The notes below the pieces were generated by a model. It ran no database searches and had not been told where the DNA came from. It worked only from the letters and a program-made list of their open reading frames with translations. Of a stretch of 64,000 bases of DNA, positions 52,485 to 60,513 are shown piece after piece. How positions within the stretch are numbered: the stretch's first letter is position 1; each line of letters opens with the position of its first letter. The translations under genes and the position numbers were made by a program. The DNA comes from Microbacterium sp. Leaf320 (GTDB taxonomy: Bacteria > Actinomycetota > Actinomycetes > Actinomycetales > Microbacteriaceae). The stretch spans positions 509,527 through 573,526 of the forward strand of contig NZ_LMOD01000003.1 in the NCBI RefSeq assembly GCF_001423485.1, in the 5' to 3' direction.

Positions 52485-53594
52485 TCACTCCCCCGCTTGC
52501 CGGCGGTTCTCTGCGACCCGGGCATCGAGATCCGCTGACGCGATGACCCGGGCCTGGCTCGGCACTCCGGCGAGCATCTCGGCGAACGCCTCGGCCGCCG
52601 TCGGATAGTCGGCGAGCGGTGCCCCCTGGCCCATCCACAGCGACTGCATCTCGCCGAGGTTCTGCTGGCCTGCCGCCGTGCGGAATTGCGCGGTGAGCCA
52701 GTTCTGCATCGGGAACGGGGCGATCATGCCGCCGGCCTCGATGGCGCGCACCACTCGGTTGCGCGCACCGCGGGCGAGGCGTCCGCTCATCGCGCGAGTG
52801 AGCACGGTGCCGTCGGCGGGGGTGGATCGGATCGCCTCTCGGTGCGCGACGTTCGCGGCGGACTCCGCCGTCGCCAGGAACGCCGTGCCCACCTGCACGC
52901 CCGAGGCTCCGAGTGCGAACGCCGCGGCGACACCTCGCCGGTCGGCGATCCCGCCGGCGGCGATCACCGGCACGTCGACGGCGTCGACCACCTGGGGAAT
53001 GAGCGCGAACGTGCCGACGAGCGACTCCTCAGGCGGTCGCAGGAACGAGACCCGATGCCCTCCCGCCTCCAGCCCGGTCGCGACGACGGCATCGATCCCG
53101 ACCTCGGCGAGGGCCGTGGCTTCGGCGACGGTCGTGGCAGCTCCCACGACACGGATGCCGCGGCGGTGAGCCTCGTCGACGAGCTCCACCGAGGGCACGC
53201 CGAACACGGTGCTGAGCACGGGCGGAGCGGACTCCCAGATGGCGTCGAGCTGCTCGTCGAGCGGGGGCAGGTAGCGCTCGGGTCGGCTCGGGACCTCTAC
53301 GCCCACGGCGTCGTAGAACGGCTCGAGCGCCTGGGCGAACACGGTGTGCTGAGGGTTCGGTGCGACCTCGTCGCCGGTGGGCAGCCAGATGTTGACCGCG
53401 AACGGACGCGACGTCGCCTCACGCAGAGCGGCCACAGTCGAGCGGATGCGGTCGCCGTCATAGCCGTAGAGGCCGTATCCGCCGAGTCCGCCGGCTTCGC
53501 TGACCGCCGCCGTCAGGGTGACCGAGGACAATCCGCCGAACGGACCGAGGAATATCGGATGCTCGATGCCGAGCATCTCAGGCAGGTCAGTCAT
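52485..53594 (-). CDS. Nitronate monooxygenase (2-nitropropane dioxygenase) family
   Basis: The 369-aa FMN enzyme has a TIM barrel: LGIEHPIFLGPFGGLSSVTL at the N-terminus, VSEAGGLGGYGLYGYD, VVATGLEAGGHRVSFL, and the phosphate-binding VPVIAAGGIADRRGVAAAFA followed by LGASGVQVGTAFLAT. It oxidises alkyl nitronates, including the natural toxin propionate 3-nitronate. ATG 53594 lies 6 nt after TAGCCT. Confidence 0.92.
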   Translation of the reverse strand: MTDLPEMLGIEHPIFLGPFGGLSSVTLTAAVSEAGGLGGYGLYGYDGDRIRSTVAALREATSRPFAVNIWLPTGDEVAPNPQHTVFAQALEPFYDAVGVEVPSRPERYLPPLDEQLDAIWESAPPVLSTVFGVPSVELVDEAHRRGIRVVGAATTVAEATALAEVGIDAVVATGLEAGGHRVSFLRPPEESLVGTFALIPQVVDAVDVPVIAAGGIADRRGVAAAFALGASGVQVGTAFLATAESAANVAHREAIRSTPADGTVLTRAMSGRLARGARNRVVRAIEAGGMIAPFPMQNWLTAQFRTAAGQQNLGEMQSLWMGQGAPLADYPTAAEAFAEMLAGVPSQARVIASADLDARVAENRRQAGE

Positions 53595-53692
53595 GCATCG
53601 AGGCTATCGTCGCCGGAACACTCGAGGGCAGGCGCGAGCGGGTGATCCTGCTCCCAGACCCCGGTGTTACGCTCGCTGTGAGGGAGGCGCAC

Positions 53693-53965
53693 ATGAGCGA
53701 CTGGTTCGGGCAGATGCTCGCCTTCGTCGCGTCCGCGCTCGGGATCGTCACGGTGCCGGACGCCGCCACCCTCGGTCTCGCGATCGCGCTGATCGCCCTG
53801 ACGACGCTCACCATCGTCGTCGCGCTCAGCGTCGCTCCGCCCTCACCGAGCACCGCTCCGCATCCGCTGCGGGCGATCGACGTCTCGACGCTGCTGGCCC
53901 AGAGCGATCCTGACGCCGCCGGTCACCCGCGCCCTCGTGCGCCGGGAGTCGCCGTTCCCGCGTAG
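53693..53965 (+). CDS. Small membrane protein (DUF6412-like)
   Basis: The 90-aa protein has one or two hydrophobic segments (LAFVASALGIVTV, LGLAIALIALTTLTIVVALS) and a Pro-rich C-terminus. ATG 53693 has GGGAGGC upstream. It sits directly before a YidC-like insertase gene (62 bp), an arrangement I associate with DUF6412. Family naming is tentative and function unknown. Confidence 0.68.
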   Translation: MSDWFGQMLAFVASALGIVTVPDAATLGLAIALIALTTLTIVVALSVAPPSPSTAPHPLRAIDVSTLLAQSDPDAAGHPRPRAPGVAVPA

Positions 53966-54027
53966 TCCGTCCTCGTACGGGACTGCGCGGCTTTCGCCGA
54001 CCCTTCCCGACACACGAACGGACAACC

Positions 54028-54789
54028 ATGGACATCTTCGCCTTCCCTCCCCTGACCGCCCTCCTCGACGCTGCCTACGGCGCGCTCGCAGGGCTCGCCT
54101 CCCTTCTCGACCCCCTCGCGGGGGCGTCCTCCGCCGCCCTCGCCGTGGTGCTCGTCACCCTCCTCGTGCGCGCCCTGCTGATCCCGGTGGGGTTCTCTCA
54201 GGCCAGAGCCGAGCAGACGAGAGCGCGCCTCGCACCTCGGCTGCGCGAGCTGCAGCGACGCCACAAGAAGAATCCCGAGCGACTGCAGAAGGAGATGCTC
54301 GAGCTCTACCGCTCCGAGAACACGTCTCCGTTCGCCGGCATGCTGCCGGTGCTCGCTCAGGCGCCGATCGTGGGCCTGCTGTACACGCTCTTCATCCGGC
54401 CCGAGATCGCGGGGCACCCCAACGACCTCTTGACGCACGACCTCTTCGGCGCTCCGCTGGGCACGAGCCTCGTCTCCTCGGTGTTCGGCGGCACCGCATC
54501 GCCGTCGACGCTGCTGGTGTTCGGCGTGCTGATCGTCATCATGCTCGTCGTCGCCGACATCACGCGTCGCGTCTTCACGCCGGCACCGGTCGAGGGCGAC
54601 TCGCCTCTGAACTCACCGGCCATGCTGCGCGTCACGAGCGCGCTGCACTATCTGACGGCGGTCTTCGCGGTTTTCGTGCCGCTCGCCGCGGCGCTCTACC
54701 TCACGGTCACGGTCGTGTGGACCCTCGTGCAGCGCACCCTGCTTCGCCGCCGCTATCCTCTGCCCGTCCCCGCGGCGGTCGCCGCCTGA
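54028..54789 (+). CDS. YidC/Oxa1-family membrane insertase
   Basis: The 253-aa protein has about five membrane helices and YidC/Oxa1 features: LVTLLVRALLIPVGFSQARA, RLRELQRRHKKNPERLQKEM with the charged cytosolic loop, FAGMLPVLAQAPIVGLLYTL and TSALHYLTAVFAVFVPLAAA. It inserts membrane proteins. It is probably a second paralogue, since the main YidC usually sits near rnpA at oriC, which is not in this window. Confidence 0.9.
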   Translation: MDIFAFPPLTALLDAAYGALAGLASLLDPLAGASSAALAVVLVTLLVRALLIPVGFSQARAEQTRARLAPRLRELQRRHKKNPERLQKEMLELYRSENTSPFAGMLPVLAQAPIVGLLYTLFIRPEIAGHPNDLLTHDLFGAPLGTSLVSSVFGGTASPSTLLVFGVLIVIMLVVADITRRVFTPAPVEGDSPLNSPAMLRVTSALHYLTAVFAVFVPLAAALYLTVTVVWTLVQRTLLRRRYPLPVPAAVAA

Positions 54790-54802
54790 CGGGCGACCGT
54801 GG

Positions 54803-55816
54803 TCACTCCGGCAGCGGGATCGGCGCGGTGAAAGGCCCGGTCTCGTCGTCGGGATCCGTTCCGTAGCGATCCGTCCCGTCGCGATCCGTCCCGTAGCGAT
54901 CCGTCCCGTCGCGATCCGTCCCGTCTCGGTCGGATTCGGCATCCGCCCGGCGTCGCTGTCGACGCACGCCGAGCGTGGTGCCGACGCTGGCCGCGACCAC
55001 AAGGGCGATCGCGAGCATCCGCAGCGGGGTCGCGCTCTGTCCGAGGATCAGCCACCCGGCGAGAGTCGCGAACGCGGGCTCGAGGCTCAGCAGCACACCG
55101 AACACGCGCTGCGGCAGACGGCGGAGTGCGGCGAGCTCGAAGCTGTACGGGATGACGGAGGACAGCACGGCGGTGACCGCGGCGAGCAGCAGCAGCTGCA
55201 TGTCGCCGGCGACCGTGACGGCCGCGGGGACGCCGACCGGGATCAGCAGCACGGCGGCCACGACGAGTCCCACCGCGAGGCCGCTGCTGCCGGGGATGAT
55301 CGCGCCCACACGGGCGCTCATCCTGATGTACATGGCCCAGAAGCCGGCCGCGATCAGGATGAACACGAGGCCGAGCGGGTCCAGCGGCTCGGAGCCGATC
55401 AGCCCATCGACCCCCAGCAGCACCATGCCGAGCAGAGCGACGCCGACCCAGGCGGCATCCGCGAGTCGCCGAGTGAGCACCGCGGCGAGCACGAGCGGCC
55501 CGAGGAACTCGATCGCGACGGCGGGCCCGAGCGGGATGCGGTCGATCGCGGCATAGAAGAAGCCGTTCATGCCCGCGAGCGACAGCCCGAAGAACACGGC
55601 GGCGAGCCATTGCGACCGGTTCCAGCGGATGGGGCGCGGTCGCACGATGACGACCAGCAGCAGAGCGGCGATCGCGACGCGCAGCGACGTGACTCCCCAC
55701 GGGCCGAGCACGGGGAAGAGCTGAGCTGCGACGGCGGCACCGAACGGCAGCGAGAGGCAGGAGCAGACGACGAGAGCGACGCCCACGAGAGGGCGGGACG
55801 ACGCGGACTGCTGCAC
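54803..55816 (-). CDS. EamA-family transporter
   Basis: The 337-aa protein has ten predicted helices in two EamA repeats (ALVVCSCLSLPFGAAVAAQL, AVLSSVIPYSFELAALRRLP, PAFATLAGWLILGQSATPLR), the RhtA-like amino-acid/metabolite exporter pattern. The last 40 residues are a soluble DRDGT/DRYGT repeat followed by an acidic end. GTG 55816 lies 6 nt after TAGGCT. Confidence 0.88.
   Translation of the reverse strand: MQQSASSRPLVGVALVVCSCLSLPFGAAVAAQLFPVLGPWGVTSLRVAIAALLLVVIVRPRPIRWNRSQWLAAVFFGLSLAGMNGFFYAAIDRIPLGPAVAIEFLGPLVLAAVLTRRLADAAWVGVALLGMVLLGVDGLIGSEPLDPLGLVFILIAAGFWAMYIRMSARVGAIIPGSSGLAVGLVVAAVLLIPVGVPAAVTVAGDMQLLLLAAVTAVLSSVIPYSFELAALRRLPQRVFGVLLSLEPAFATLAGWLILGQSATPLRMLAIALVVAASVGTTLGVRRQRRRADAESDRDGTDRDGTDRYGTDRDGTDRYGTDPDDETGPFTAPIPLPE
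54853..54927. repeat. 15-bp tandem repeat inside the EamA gene
   Basis: GATCCGT recurs at 54853, 54868, 54883, 54898 and 54913, giving five 15-bp units that alternate between two versions. They encode the DR-D/Y-GT repeats of the transporter tail. Confidence 0.8.
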
Positions 55817-55866
55817 CCACCCAGCCTACGGGCCTGTCAGGCCGCCACGAGTTCGCGAGAGGCGGC

Positions 55867-56217
55867 TCAGACGGGCGGCGCGGAGGGAGCGTCGTCGGCG
55901 GCCTGAGCGGAACCGGGCGCCTCCTGCGGCTCGGGAACGAGGTACAGGCCACTGGGGGCGTTGGCGGTGAAGGCGAGGGCCTCGATCCACGCCCTGTTGA
56001 TCGAGGGCTGCCGGCTGCCGAAGTACTTGAAGACGAGCGAGCTGCCTGGCTGCACCCACACGGTCGTGCGGCCGCCACCGACGCTGGAGTCCTCACGCCA
56101 GCTGAAGGGGAAGGGCTCAGCCCTGCGCAGCTTCGCCGTGATGACGAGCTGCAGGTGGGTGAGCGCGCGATCCTCGATCTCGGTCTTCACGCTGCCCTCG
56201 TAGATGAACTTGCCCAT
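55867..56217 (-). CDS. DUF7882-like small protein
   Basis: The 116-aa protein has MGKFIYEGSVKTEIEDRALT, HLQLVITAKLRRAEPFPFSW and SSLVFKYFGSRQPSINRAWI. This corresponds to a small family that databases often mislabel as ATP-dependent DNA ligase (DUF7882). No ligase motif is present. ATG 56217 has GGAGGAGAGG upstream and TATGAT at 56256-56261 as a possible -10. Function unknown. Confidence 0.75.
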   Translation of the reverse strand: MGKFIYEGSVKTEIEDRALTHLQLVITAKLRRAEPFPFSWREDSSVGGGRTTVWVQPGSSLVFKYFGSRQPSINRAWIEALAFTANAPSGLYLVPEPQEAPGSAQAADDAPSAPPV

Positions 56218-56414
56218 GCAGCCCTCTCCTCCCATGTTCCAGGTGCATCGCATCGATCATAAGGGGAAGAAATGGCATCATCCCCACCGGATGATCGGAC
56301 CCCGATCGCGGCCTGTACGTGGGCGAGCTTGCGGGCGCCGGGCCGCGAAGTCAACCCCCTCCGCACCCTTTTTCGTCCCGTCTATCCTGGCTGTGACTGC
56401 GAGGAGACGGCACC
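56218..56414. promoter_or_regulatory. Divergent intergenic region with hairpin
   Basis: The 197-bp gap between the DUF7882-like and FHA genes holds a 7-bp inverted repeat (ATCATCC 56277-56283, GGATGAT 56289-56295) and the TATGAT hexamer for the minus-strand gene. No gene is seen. Confidence 0.45.
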
Positions 56415-56936
56415 ATGAATGCACGCCACATCGACGACCGACCCGATGAGGGATACACCCCCACCACGACCCATGCGGAGTTCGGTGCGGGCAACCCTCG
56501 GTTGCGCGTCTCGCGCGACGACCTGCGCTCCGAGTTCCTGCTCGAGGTCGACGTGGTGCGCATCGGCTCCGCTGCCGACAGCGAGCTGCGCCTCGACGAG
56601 GCCGACCCGGTGCACGCCACGATCACGCACGACGACCGCGACGAGTACGTCGTGGAGCTGCACGGCGAGGGCGAGATGAACACCAACCCCGACGCGGATG
56701 CCACGCACCCCGGCGAGCGCAAGCAGACCCTTCGCACCGGAGCTCGCTTCACGGTCGGCCCGTGGGAGCTCGTGTTCGCTCGCGACGAGTTCGCCGACCA
56801 CGGACGCCCCTTCGGTGGTCGCCAGGGCGGCGAGTACTCGGATCAGCCGCTGCAGCCGCCGCGTCCTGGCTATGACGATGCGGCGAGCGTCGAGACGGAC
56901 GCTCCGACGAACGCCGACTCCGCCGAAGAGAAGTGA
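56415..56936 (+). CDS. FHA-domain-like protein
   Basis: The 173-aa product has an FHA-type beta sandwich region: LRVSRDDLRSEFLLEVDVVR, IGSAADSELRLDEADPVHAT and ITHDDRDEYVVELHGEGEMN, followed by RTGARFTVGPWELVFARDEF. FHA domains bind phosphothreonine peptides. The usual G-R-x-x-N core is IGSAADSE here, so binding is uncertain. The C-terminal 40 residues are disordered. It overlaps the CinA gene by 4 bp (GTGA). Confidence 0.82.
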   Translation: MNARHIDDRPDEGYTPTTTHAEFGAGNPRLRVSRDDLRSEFLLEVDVVRIGSAADSELRLDEADPVHATITHDDRDEYVVELHGEGEMNTNPDADATHPGERKQTLRTGARFTVGPWELVFARDEFADHGRPFGGRQGGEYSDQPLQPPRPGYDDAASVETDAPTNADSAEEK

Positions 56937-57448
56937 CGGAGGAGCAGTCGGCGCTGGATCGTCTGAGCGAGGTCGCCGCGGAGCGCGGACTGCGCGTCTG
57001 CGTTGTCGAGTCGCTCACGTCCGGACGCCTCTCGAGCATGATCGGCGCAGGTGAGGACGCCGGTGAGTGGTTCGCCGGCGGGATCGTCGCCTACCTCACC
57101 GACGTCAAGGAGAGCCTGCTCGGTCTGACCCCCGGGACGGACCCGTGCTCGGCCGAGTGCGCAGAGCATCTCGCCGAGAGCGCGCGACGCCTGTTCGACG
57201 CCGACCTCTGCGTCTCGACCACCGGCGTCGGCGGTCCCGACGCCGAGGGCGGGCATGAGCCCGGAACCGTGTTCATCGGATGGGCGACGGGCGACGGCGT
57301 CGGCCACCGGATGCTGGCGCTGAGCGGCGGCCCTCAGGAGATCCTCGATGAGACCGTCGACACCGCGACACGGCTGCTCGCGTTCCACGCCGAGGGGATC
57401 CGGCCCGCAGGACCCCGGCGTACAGGGTCGCCTGCGGCATCCGTCTGA
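56933..57448 (+). CDS. CinA-type nicotinamide-nucleotide amidohydrolase
   Basis: The 171-aa protein is the stand-alone C-terminal CinA domain: CVVESLTSGRLSSMIGAGED, GEWFAGGIVAYLTDVKESLL, CSAECAEHLAESARRLFDAD and STTGVGGPDAEGGHEPGTVF. Members deamidate nicotinamide mononucleotide for NAD recycling. GTG 56933 overlaps the FHA gene stop. Confidence 0.9.
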   Translation: MTEEQSALDRLSEVAAERGLRVCVVESLTSGRLSSMIGAGEDAGEWFAGGIVAYLTDVKESLLGLTPGTDPCSAECAEHLAESARRLFDADLCVSTTGVGGPDAEGGHEPGTVFIGWATGDGVGHRMLALSGGPQEILDETVDTATRLLAFHAEGIRPAGPRRTGSPAASV

Positions 57449-57506
57449 GCGCACCCGCGAGCGGAAGCTGAGCGCACCTGTACGCGGGCGTTGAACTCAG
57501 CCGTGC

Positions 57507-58595
57507 TCAGTGCCCCGGCACGAGCGCTATCCGAAGCGGAGCACCCGGCGCGGAAGCGGCGGTGATCGCCTCGTCGATCGCGGCCAGTTGGCGGACCTCG
57601 CCGACGGCCTCTGCGAAGGGATAGGCGCGCCCTCGACCGGCGAGGAAGGCGACCGCCTCGGCCAGCTCGGCACCCGCGTAGTTGTGCACTCCGGTGACCG
57701 TGACCAGACGCCGCACGATGCTCTCGGCGTCGAAGGGCACGGGGTCTGCGGGGAACACGCTGCCGACGAGCACGACCGTCCCACCGATGCCCACACCGGC
57801 GATCGCCTCGGACACGGCATGCCCCGATGCCTCGATCACGACGTCGGGATCGCGGTCGAGCTTGCCCGCTCCGAACCGTGCGGCGAGCGCGAGACGATCG
57901 GGCGCGGGGTCGAGCACCTCGACGGTCGCCCCGTGCTCCACAGCGATCGCCGCGGCGGAGAGCCCGACGAGACCTGCGCCGTGGATGCGCACTGCGGCCC
58001 CGTCGAGGTCATGGTCACGCGCCGCTCTGGCCACTGCGGCCCAGGCGGTGGCGGTCGCGCAGGATGCGGGTGCGAGAACGGAGGCCGGCAGCGACTCGGG
58101 CACCCGCACGATCGCCGTGCCTGCTCGCACCTGCACGTGGGTGCCGAAGGCGCCGGTGAGGTCGCCGTGCACTCCGACCCTGTCGTGGCCGTACTTGCCG
58201 AGGTCGCGGCACTTCTGCGTGAGGCCGCGTGAGCAGCGATCGCAGGTGCCGCACGAGATCGTCACCGACCATACGACGCGGTCGCCGATGCGCAGCGGGG
58301 TGCCGTCGACCGTGGTCGCTCCCGCGTCGCCCGTAGCGATCACCCGCCCGACGCTCTCGTGACCGAGCACCAGCGGCACGGGAGCCGACCGGCGGCCCTG
58401 CACGGTGTGCACGTCCGACCCGCAGATCGTCGACATCTCCACCGCGACGAGCACGTCGTGCTCGGCCAGCGCGACGCCGGGAACCGCGATCGTCTCGTGA
58501 GCGTGCCCCTGGCCGATCCACACCATGGCGGTCGCGGCCGGACGCAGCGCGACATCCCGGCGCTGGCCGGGCGGGCGGATCAGCAGCGTTCCCAT
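57507..58595 (-). CDS. Zinc alcohol dehydrogenase of a phosphonate cluster (TIGR03366-like)
   Basis: The 362-aa medium-chain dehydrogenase has catalytic zinc ligands in STICGSDVHTVQG and LGHESVGRVIATG. A structural-zinc cluster lies in SCGTCDRCSRGLTQKC. The nucleotide-binding domain is around AGLVGLSAAAIAVEHGATVE. It is the last gene of the phosphonate operon, which fits the proposed HpnZ-type phosphonate-associated alcohol dehydrogenases. The substrate could be an aldehyde or alcohol from C-P cleavage. The ATG is 14 bp after the hydrolase gene ends. Confidence 0.88.
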   Translation of the reverse strand: MGTLLIRPPGQRRDVALRPAATAMVWIGQGHAHETIAVPGVALAEHDVLVAVEMSTICGSDVHTVQGRRSAPVPLVLGHESVGRVIATGDAGATTVDGTPLRIGDRVVWSVTISCGTCDRCSRGLTQKCRDLGKYGHDRVGVHGDLTGAFGTHVQVRAGTAIVRVPESLPASVLAPASCATATAWAAVARAARDHDLDGAAVRIHGAGLVGLSAAAIAVEHGATVEVLDPAPDRLALAARFGAGKLDRDPDVVIEASGHAVSEAIAGVGIGGTVVLVGSVFPADPVPFDAESIVRRLVTVTGVHNYAGAELAEAVAFLAGRGRAYPFAEAVGEVRQLAAIDEAITAASAPGAPLRIALVPGH

Positions 58596-58609
58596 GTCGT
58601 CCGCCCGTC

Positions 58610-59353
58610 TCAGACGGCGGCGACGAGAGGCAGCAGGCCTCGCTCGGCGAGTGCGCCCTGAAGCTCCGTCACGTCTGCGAGCACCGCGTCGGCGCCGGCA
58701 TCAGTGAGCGCCCGGACGTCGTGGGCCCCGGTGAGCACACCGGCGACGAATCCCGCACCGGCGCGGCGACCCGACTCGACATCGCTGACGGTATCGCCCG
58801 CCACCGCGACAGCTCCGACCGACGAGGTCCGCGTGCGGAGCAGCGCCATGAGAACGAGGTCGGGCGCAGGGCGCCCTCGACCGGCATCCACCGGCGACAG
58901 CGCGAGGTCGACGAGACCGTTCCAGCCGAGACCGTCGATCAGCGCATCCCGCGTCACAGGCGCGAACCCCGTCGTGAGCACGACGGTGAGGCCTGCATCC
59001 TTCAGGCCCTGGATCGCGTCGGCCGCCCCGGGGATCTCGGTGGCTCCCTGCTCGGCGACGATCTCGGCGTACGCTCCTTCGAATGCCGCCGTGGCGCGCT
59101 CCGCAGCGGCGCGATCGCCCCCGGCGAGATGCGTGAACACGTCGATCTTCGACTGGCCCATCGTCGCGCGCACATGGGCGAGGGCGTCGTCCCACGGCAT
59201 CCGATCGGCGACTCCGGTGCGCTCGGCGGCGCGCTGGAAGGCGGTCTCGACCACCCCGTCGTCGAGCACGGTCGTGCCGGCCATGTCGAGGACGACGAGT
59301 TCGAGTGCACGGCCCTCTTCGATCGAGCGGCCCTCTTCGAGCGGAGTGGTCAT
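58610..59353 (-). CDS. Phosphonatase-like HAD hydrolase (TIGR03351-like)
   Basis: The 247-aa HAD protein has the phosphonatase-type nucleophile motif VVLDMAGTTVLDDGVVE. A cap segment RATMGQSKIDVFTHL retains a lysine (Lys69) at the position of the PhnX Schiff-base lysine (MG-x-x-K-x-D). AVAGDTVSDVESGRRAG is motif IV. It may hydrolyse phosphonoacetaldehyde to acetaldehyde and phosphate. ATG 59353 has GGAAGG upstream and overlaps the FAD oxidase stop by 4 bp. Confidence 0.9.
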   Translation of the reverse strand: MTTPLEEGRSIEEGRALELVVLDMAGTTVLDDGVVETAFQRAAERTGVADRMPWDDALAHVRATMGQSKIDVFTHLAGGDRAAAERATAAFEGAYAEIVAEQGATEIPGAADAIQGLKDAGLTVVLTTGFAPVTRDALIDGLGWNGLVDLALSPVDAGRGRPAPDLVLMALLRTRTSSVGAVAVAGDTVSDVESGRRAGAGFVAGVLTGAHDVRALTDAGADAVLADVTELQGALAERGLLPLVAAV

Positions 59354-60513
59354 GGTGTTCCTTCCATTGCGGGTGTCCACCCGAAGGCGGCGGTGAGATT
59401 CTCTTCGGCGAGCCCCAGACCCGTGGTCATTCCGATGCCGGTGGTCGCGGCGAGCACCAGCACCCCCTCGTCGCCCCTGTCGATGAGGAAGTCCTGCGGC
59501 GCCTTGGCGTAGACGCCCTGCCAGCGCTCCAGCACACGCGGTGCCGGCATGTCGAACAGCGCCTCCGCCTCGGCGAGGAAGGCGGCGAACGCGGCTTCGG
59601 GCTGGAAGGGCGCAGGCGCTGTGGACGTGGCGTGCGAGTCGCCGATGATGAGCGTGCCGTCGGGCAGCTGCGTGTACATCTGGTTGAGGTCCAGGGCTGC
59701 GAGATCGGGGCGCTCTGCATGCAGGCGCTCCCGCAGTGCGGACGTCGCCTCGCCGTCGGCGAAGCGCCCGTACCGCACGAGCGACCAGCCTGTCAGCAGC
59801 GGGGCCGAGAGCGGGTGCCGGAAGGTCACCGCAGCGCGCATCATGTCGAGCGCGCAGCGAACCACCCCGATGCGCTCGGCGACCTCGGGCAGCAGCTGGT
59901 CGATGTCGTGGTTGACCGCGACGACGACGGCACCTGCTGTGATCGCACCGCGGGTCGTGTCGACGCGCCCGCCCGACACCGCGGTCACGGCGGTGCGGAA
60001 GCGGAATTCGACGCCCAGACTCGCGAGGTGCCGGACGATGGCTGCGGCGGCGCTGCGGGGGTCGGTCTGCAGGTCGGTCTCGATATGGGCTCCGCCGACC
60101 AGACCGTCGGCGCGCAGCGGTGCCAGCCGCAGCAGCTCGTCAGTCTCCAGCATCCGGATGCCACCATCGGCCGCCGCCTGCTCGAGCACCGCGATCTCGT
60201 CGGCATGACGGGCCGCGACCAGGGTTCCGGATTCGCGCAGCCAGAAGCCGGCGTCGCGCGACAGGCGCAGCCACAGGTCGCGGGAGGCATCCGCATAGCG
60301 CCGCGCCTCCCCCGCCTGCGCGCCGATGCAGAGGTGGCCGAAGTTGCGGATCGTGGCGCCGACCGGGGCATCCGCCCTGTCGACGACGATGACGCGCAGG
60401 CCTCGTCGTACGGCCGCGAAGGCTGCGCCGAGACCGACGATGCCCGAGCCGACGACGACGACATCGGCCGTGTTCGCCGCCTTCGCCGCGGTGGTGAGCG
60501 CGGCGCGGGTCAA
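59350..60513 (-). CDS. FAD-dependent oxidoreductase of a phosphonate cluster (TIGR03364-like)
   Basis: The 387-aa DAO-type flavoprotein has the dinucleotide motif VVVGSGIVGLGAAFAAVRRG near residue 20. NFGHLCIGAQAGEARRYADA follows, and LAATTGIGMTTGLGLAEENL is at the C-terminus. It corresponds to the proposed HpnW oxidoreductases of phosphonate operons and likely oxidises an aminophosphonate to phosphonoacetaldehyde. A TTG start at 60513 overlapping the phnE stop (TTGA) is chosen. An in-frame GTG at 60534 is an alternative. Confidence 0.87.
   Translation of the reverse strand: MTRAALTTAAKAANTADVVVVGSGIVGLGAAFAAVRRGLRVIVVDRADAPVGATIRNFGHLCIGAQAGEARRYADASRDLWLRLSRDAGFWLRESGTLVAARHADEIAVLEQAAADGGIRMLETDELLRLAPLRADGLVGGAHIETDLQTDPRSAAAAIVRHLASLGVEFRFRTAVTAVSGGRVDTTRGAITAGAVVVAVNHDIDQLLPEVAERIGVVRCALDMMRAAVTFRHPLSAPLLTGWSLVRYGRFADGEATSALRERLHAERPDLAALDLNQMYTQLPDGTLIIGDSHATSTAPAPFQPEAAFAAFLAEAEALFDMPAPRVLERWQGVYAKAPQDFLIDRGDEGVLVLAATTGIGMTTGLGLAEENLTAAFGWTPAMEGTP

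Noticed and set aside
55867..56217. ATP-dependent DNA ligase
   Set aside because: Small proteins of this type are often labelled so, but no KxDG nucleotidyltransferase motif exists here.
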